A DNA stretch of 64,000 bases, taken from contig NZ_BCMZ01000001.1 in the NCBI RefSeq assembly GCF_001485535.1, positions 2,523,454 through 2,587,453 on the forward strand. The letters run 5' to 3'. Shown here piece by piece: positions 63,955-64,000 of the stretch. Origin of the DNA: Halobacterium sp. CBA1132 (GTDB taxonomy: Archaea > Halobacteriota > Halobacteria > Halobacteriales > Halobacteriaceae). Each line of letters begins with the position of its first letter. Within the stretch, counting starts at the first letter, position 1. The notes under the pieces were generated by a model, which saw nothing but the letters and a program-made list of their open reading frames with translations, was not told where the DNA came from and did not search any database. The translations under genes were made by a program, and so were the position numbers.

Positions 63955-64000
63955 ACCGGACGGAGGTGGGGCCGCGCAAAGAACCCCGTGGTTCGGGGGG

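Overview
The window is chromosomal DNA from an extremely halophilic archaeon of the Halobacteria, most likely Halobacterium or a close relative. The evidence is high GC with strong third-position GC bias, very acidic proteins, many leaderless genes with a TATA-like element about 25-30 bases before the start codon, Tat signal peptides with lipoboxes, a PGF-CTERM surface protein, the chromatin protein MC1, and an rRNA operon of the order 16S-tRNA-Ala-23S-5S-tRNA-Cys. The 16S sequence looks very close to what I remember of Halobacterium.

Layout. 0.2-2.1 kb: a three-gene operon for a small Ras/Era-like GTPase and its partners ArvB and ArvC, linked to vesicle formation in haloarchaea, followed by a 24-bp tandem repeat. 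2.4-7.1 kb: a MATE exporter, a 27-residue membrane peptide gene, two uncharacterised genes, and a DUF2391 membrane protein flanked by two 220-bp MITE-like elements, then a methyltransferase. 7.1-11.1 kb: a thiamine/iron-type ABC importer. 11.2-17.3 kb: a PKD surface protein, an AI-2E family membrane protein, two divergent tandem-rhodanese sulfurtransferases and a ferritin-like protein. 17.4-20.6 kb: leuS and an Hsp20 chaperone. 20.7-28 kb: pheA, a complete 2-oxoacid dehydrogenase operon (E1 alpha, E1 beta, E2, E3) and a frameshifted lipoyl synthase gene that would serve it. 28-40.8 kb: a second MATE exporter, a Ski2/Hel308-type helicase, a NucS-like zinc-ribbon protein, endA-trpS, a Phe-rich leader peptide, pheS-pheT, pyrD and MC1.

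40.9-47.1 kb is the rRNA operon, with four tandem promoters, long processing stems for 16S and 23S, and an unusual array of small hairpins just before 23S. 47.2-53.2 kb holds small membrane proteins, tRNA-Lys, an M20 peptidase, two overlapping micro-genes, a sirohaem nitrite/sulfite reductase and DUF6360. 53.2-61.8 kb holds a beta-CASP RNase-like protein and a nitrous-oxide respiration cluster: halocyanin, nosZ, a membrane protein, nosD, nosF and nosY. Halocyanin and nosZ carry near-identical upstream modules with an inverted repeat like the NarO site. The window ends with ribosomal protein S6e, DUF5807 and a DHH phosphoesterase.

The least ordinary signals are the Phe-rich leader peptide before pheST (possible attenuation), the twinned NarO-like promoter modules of the nos cluster, the MITE pair, and a recurring motif of short perfect palindromes with three-base loops. 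These palindromes occur in the pre-23S spacer, at the end of lipA, and inside two protein-coding genes.
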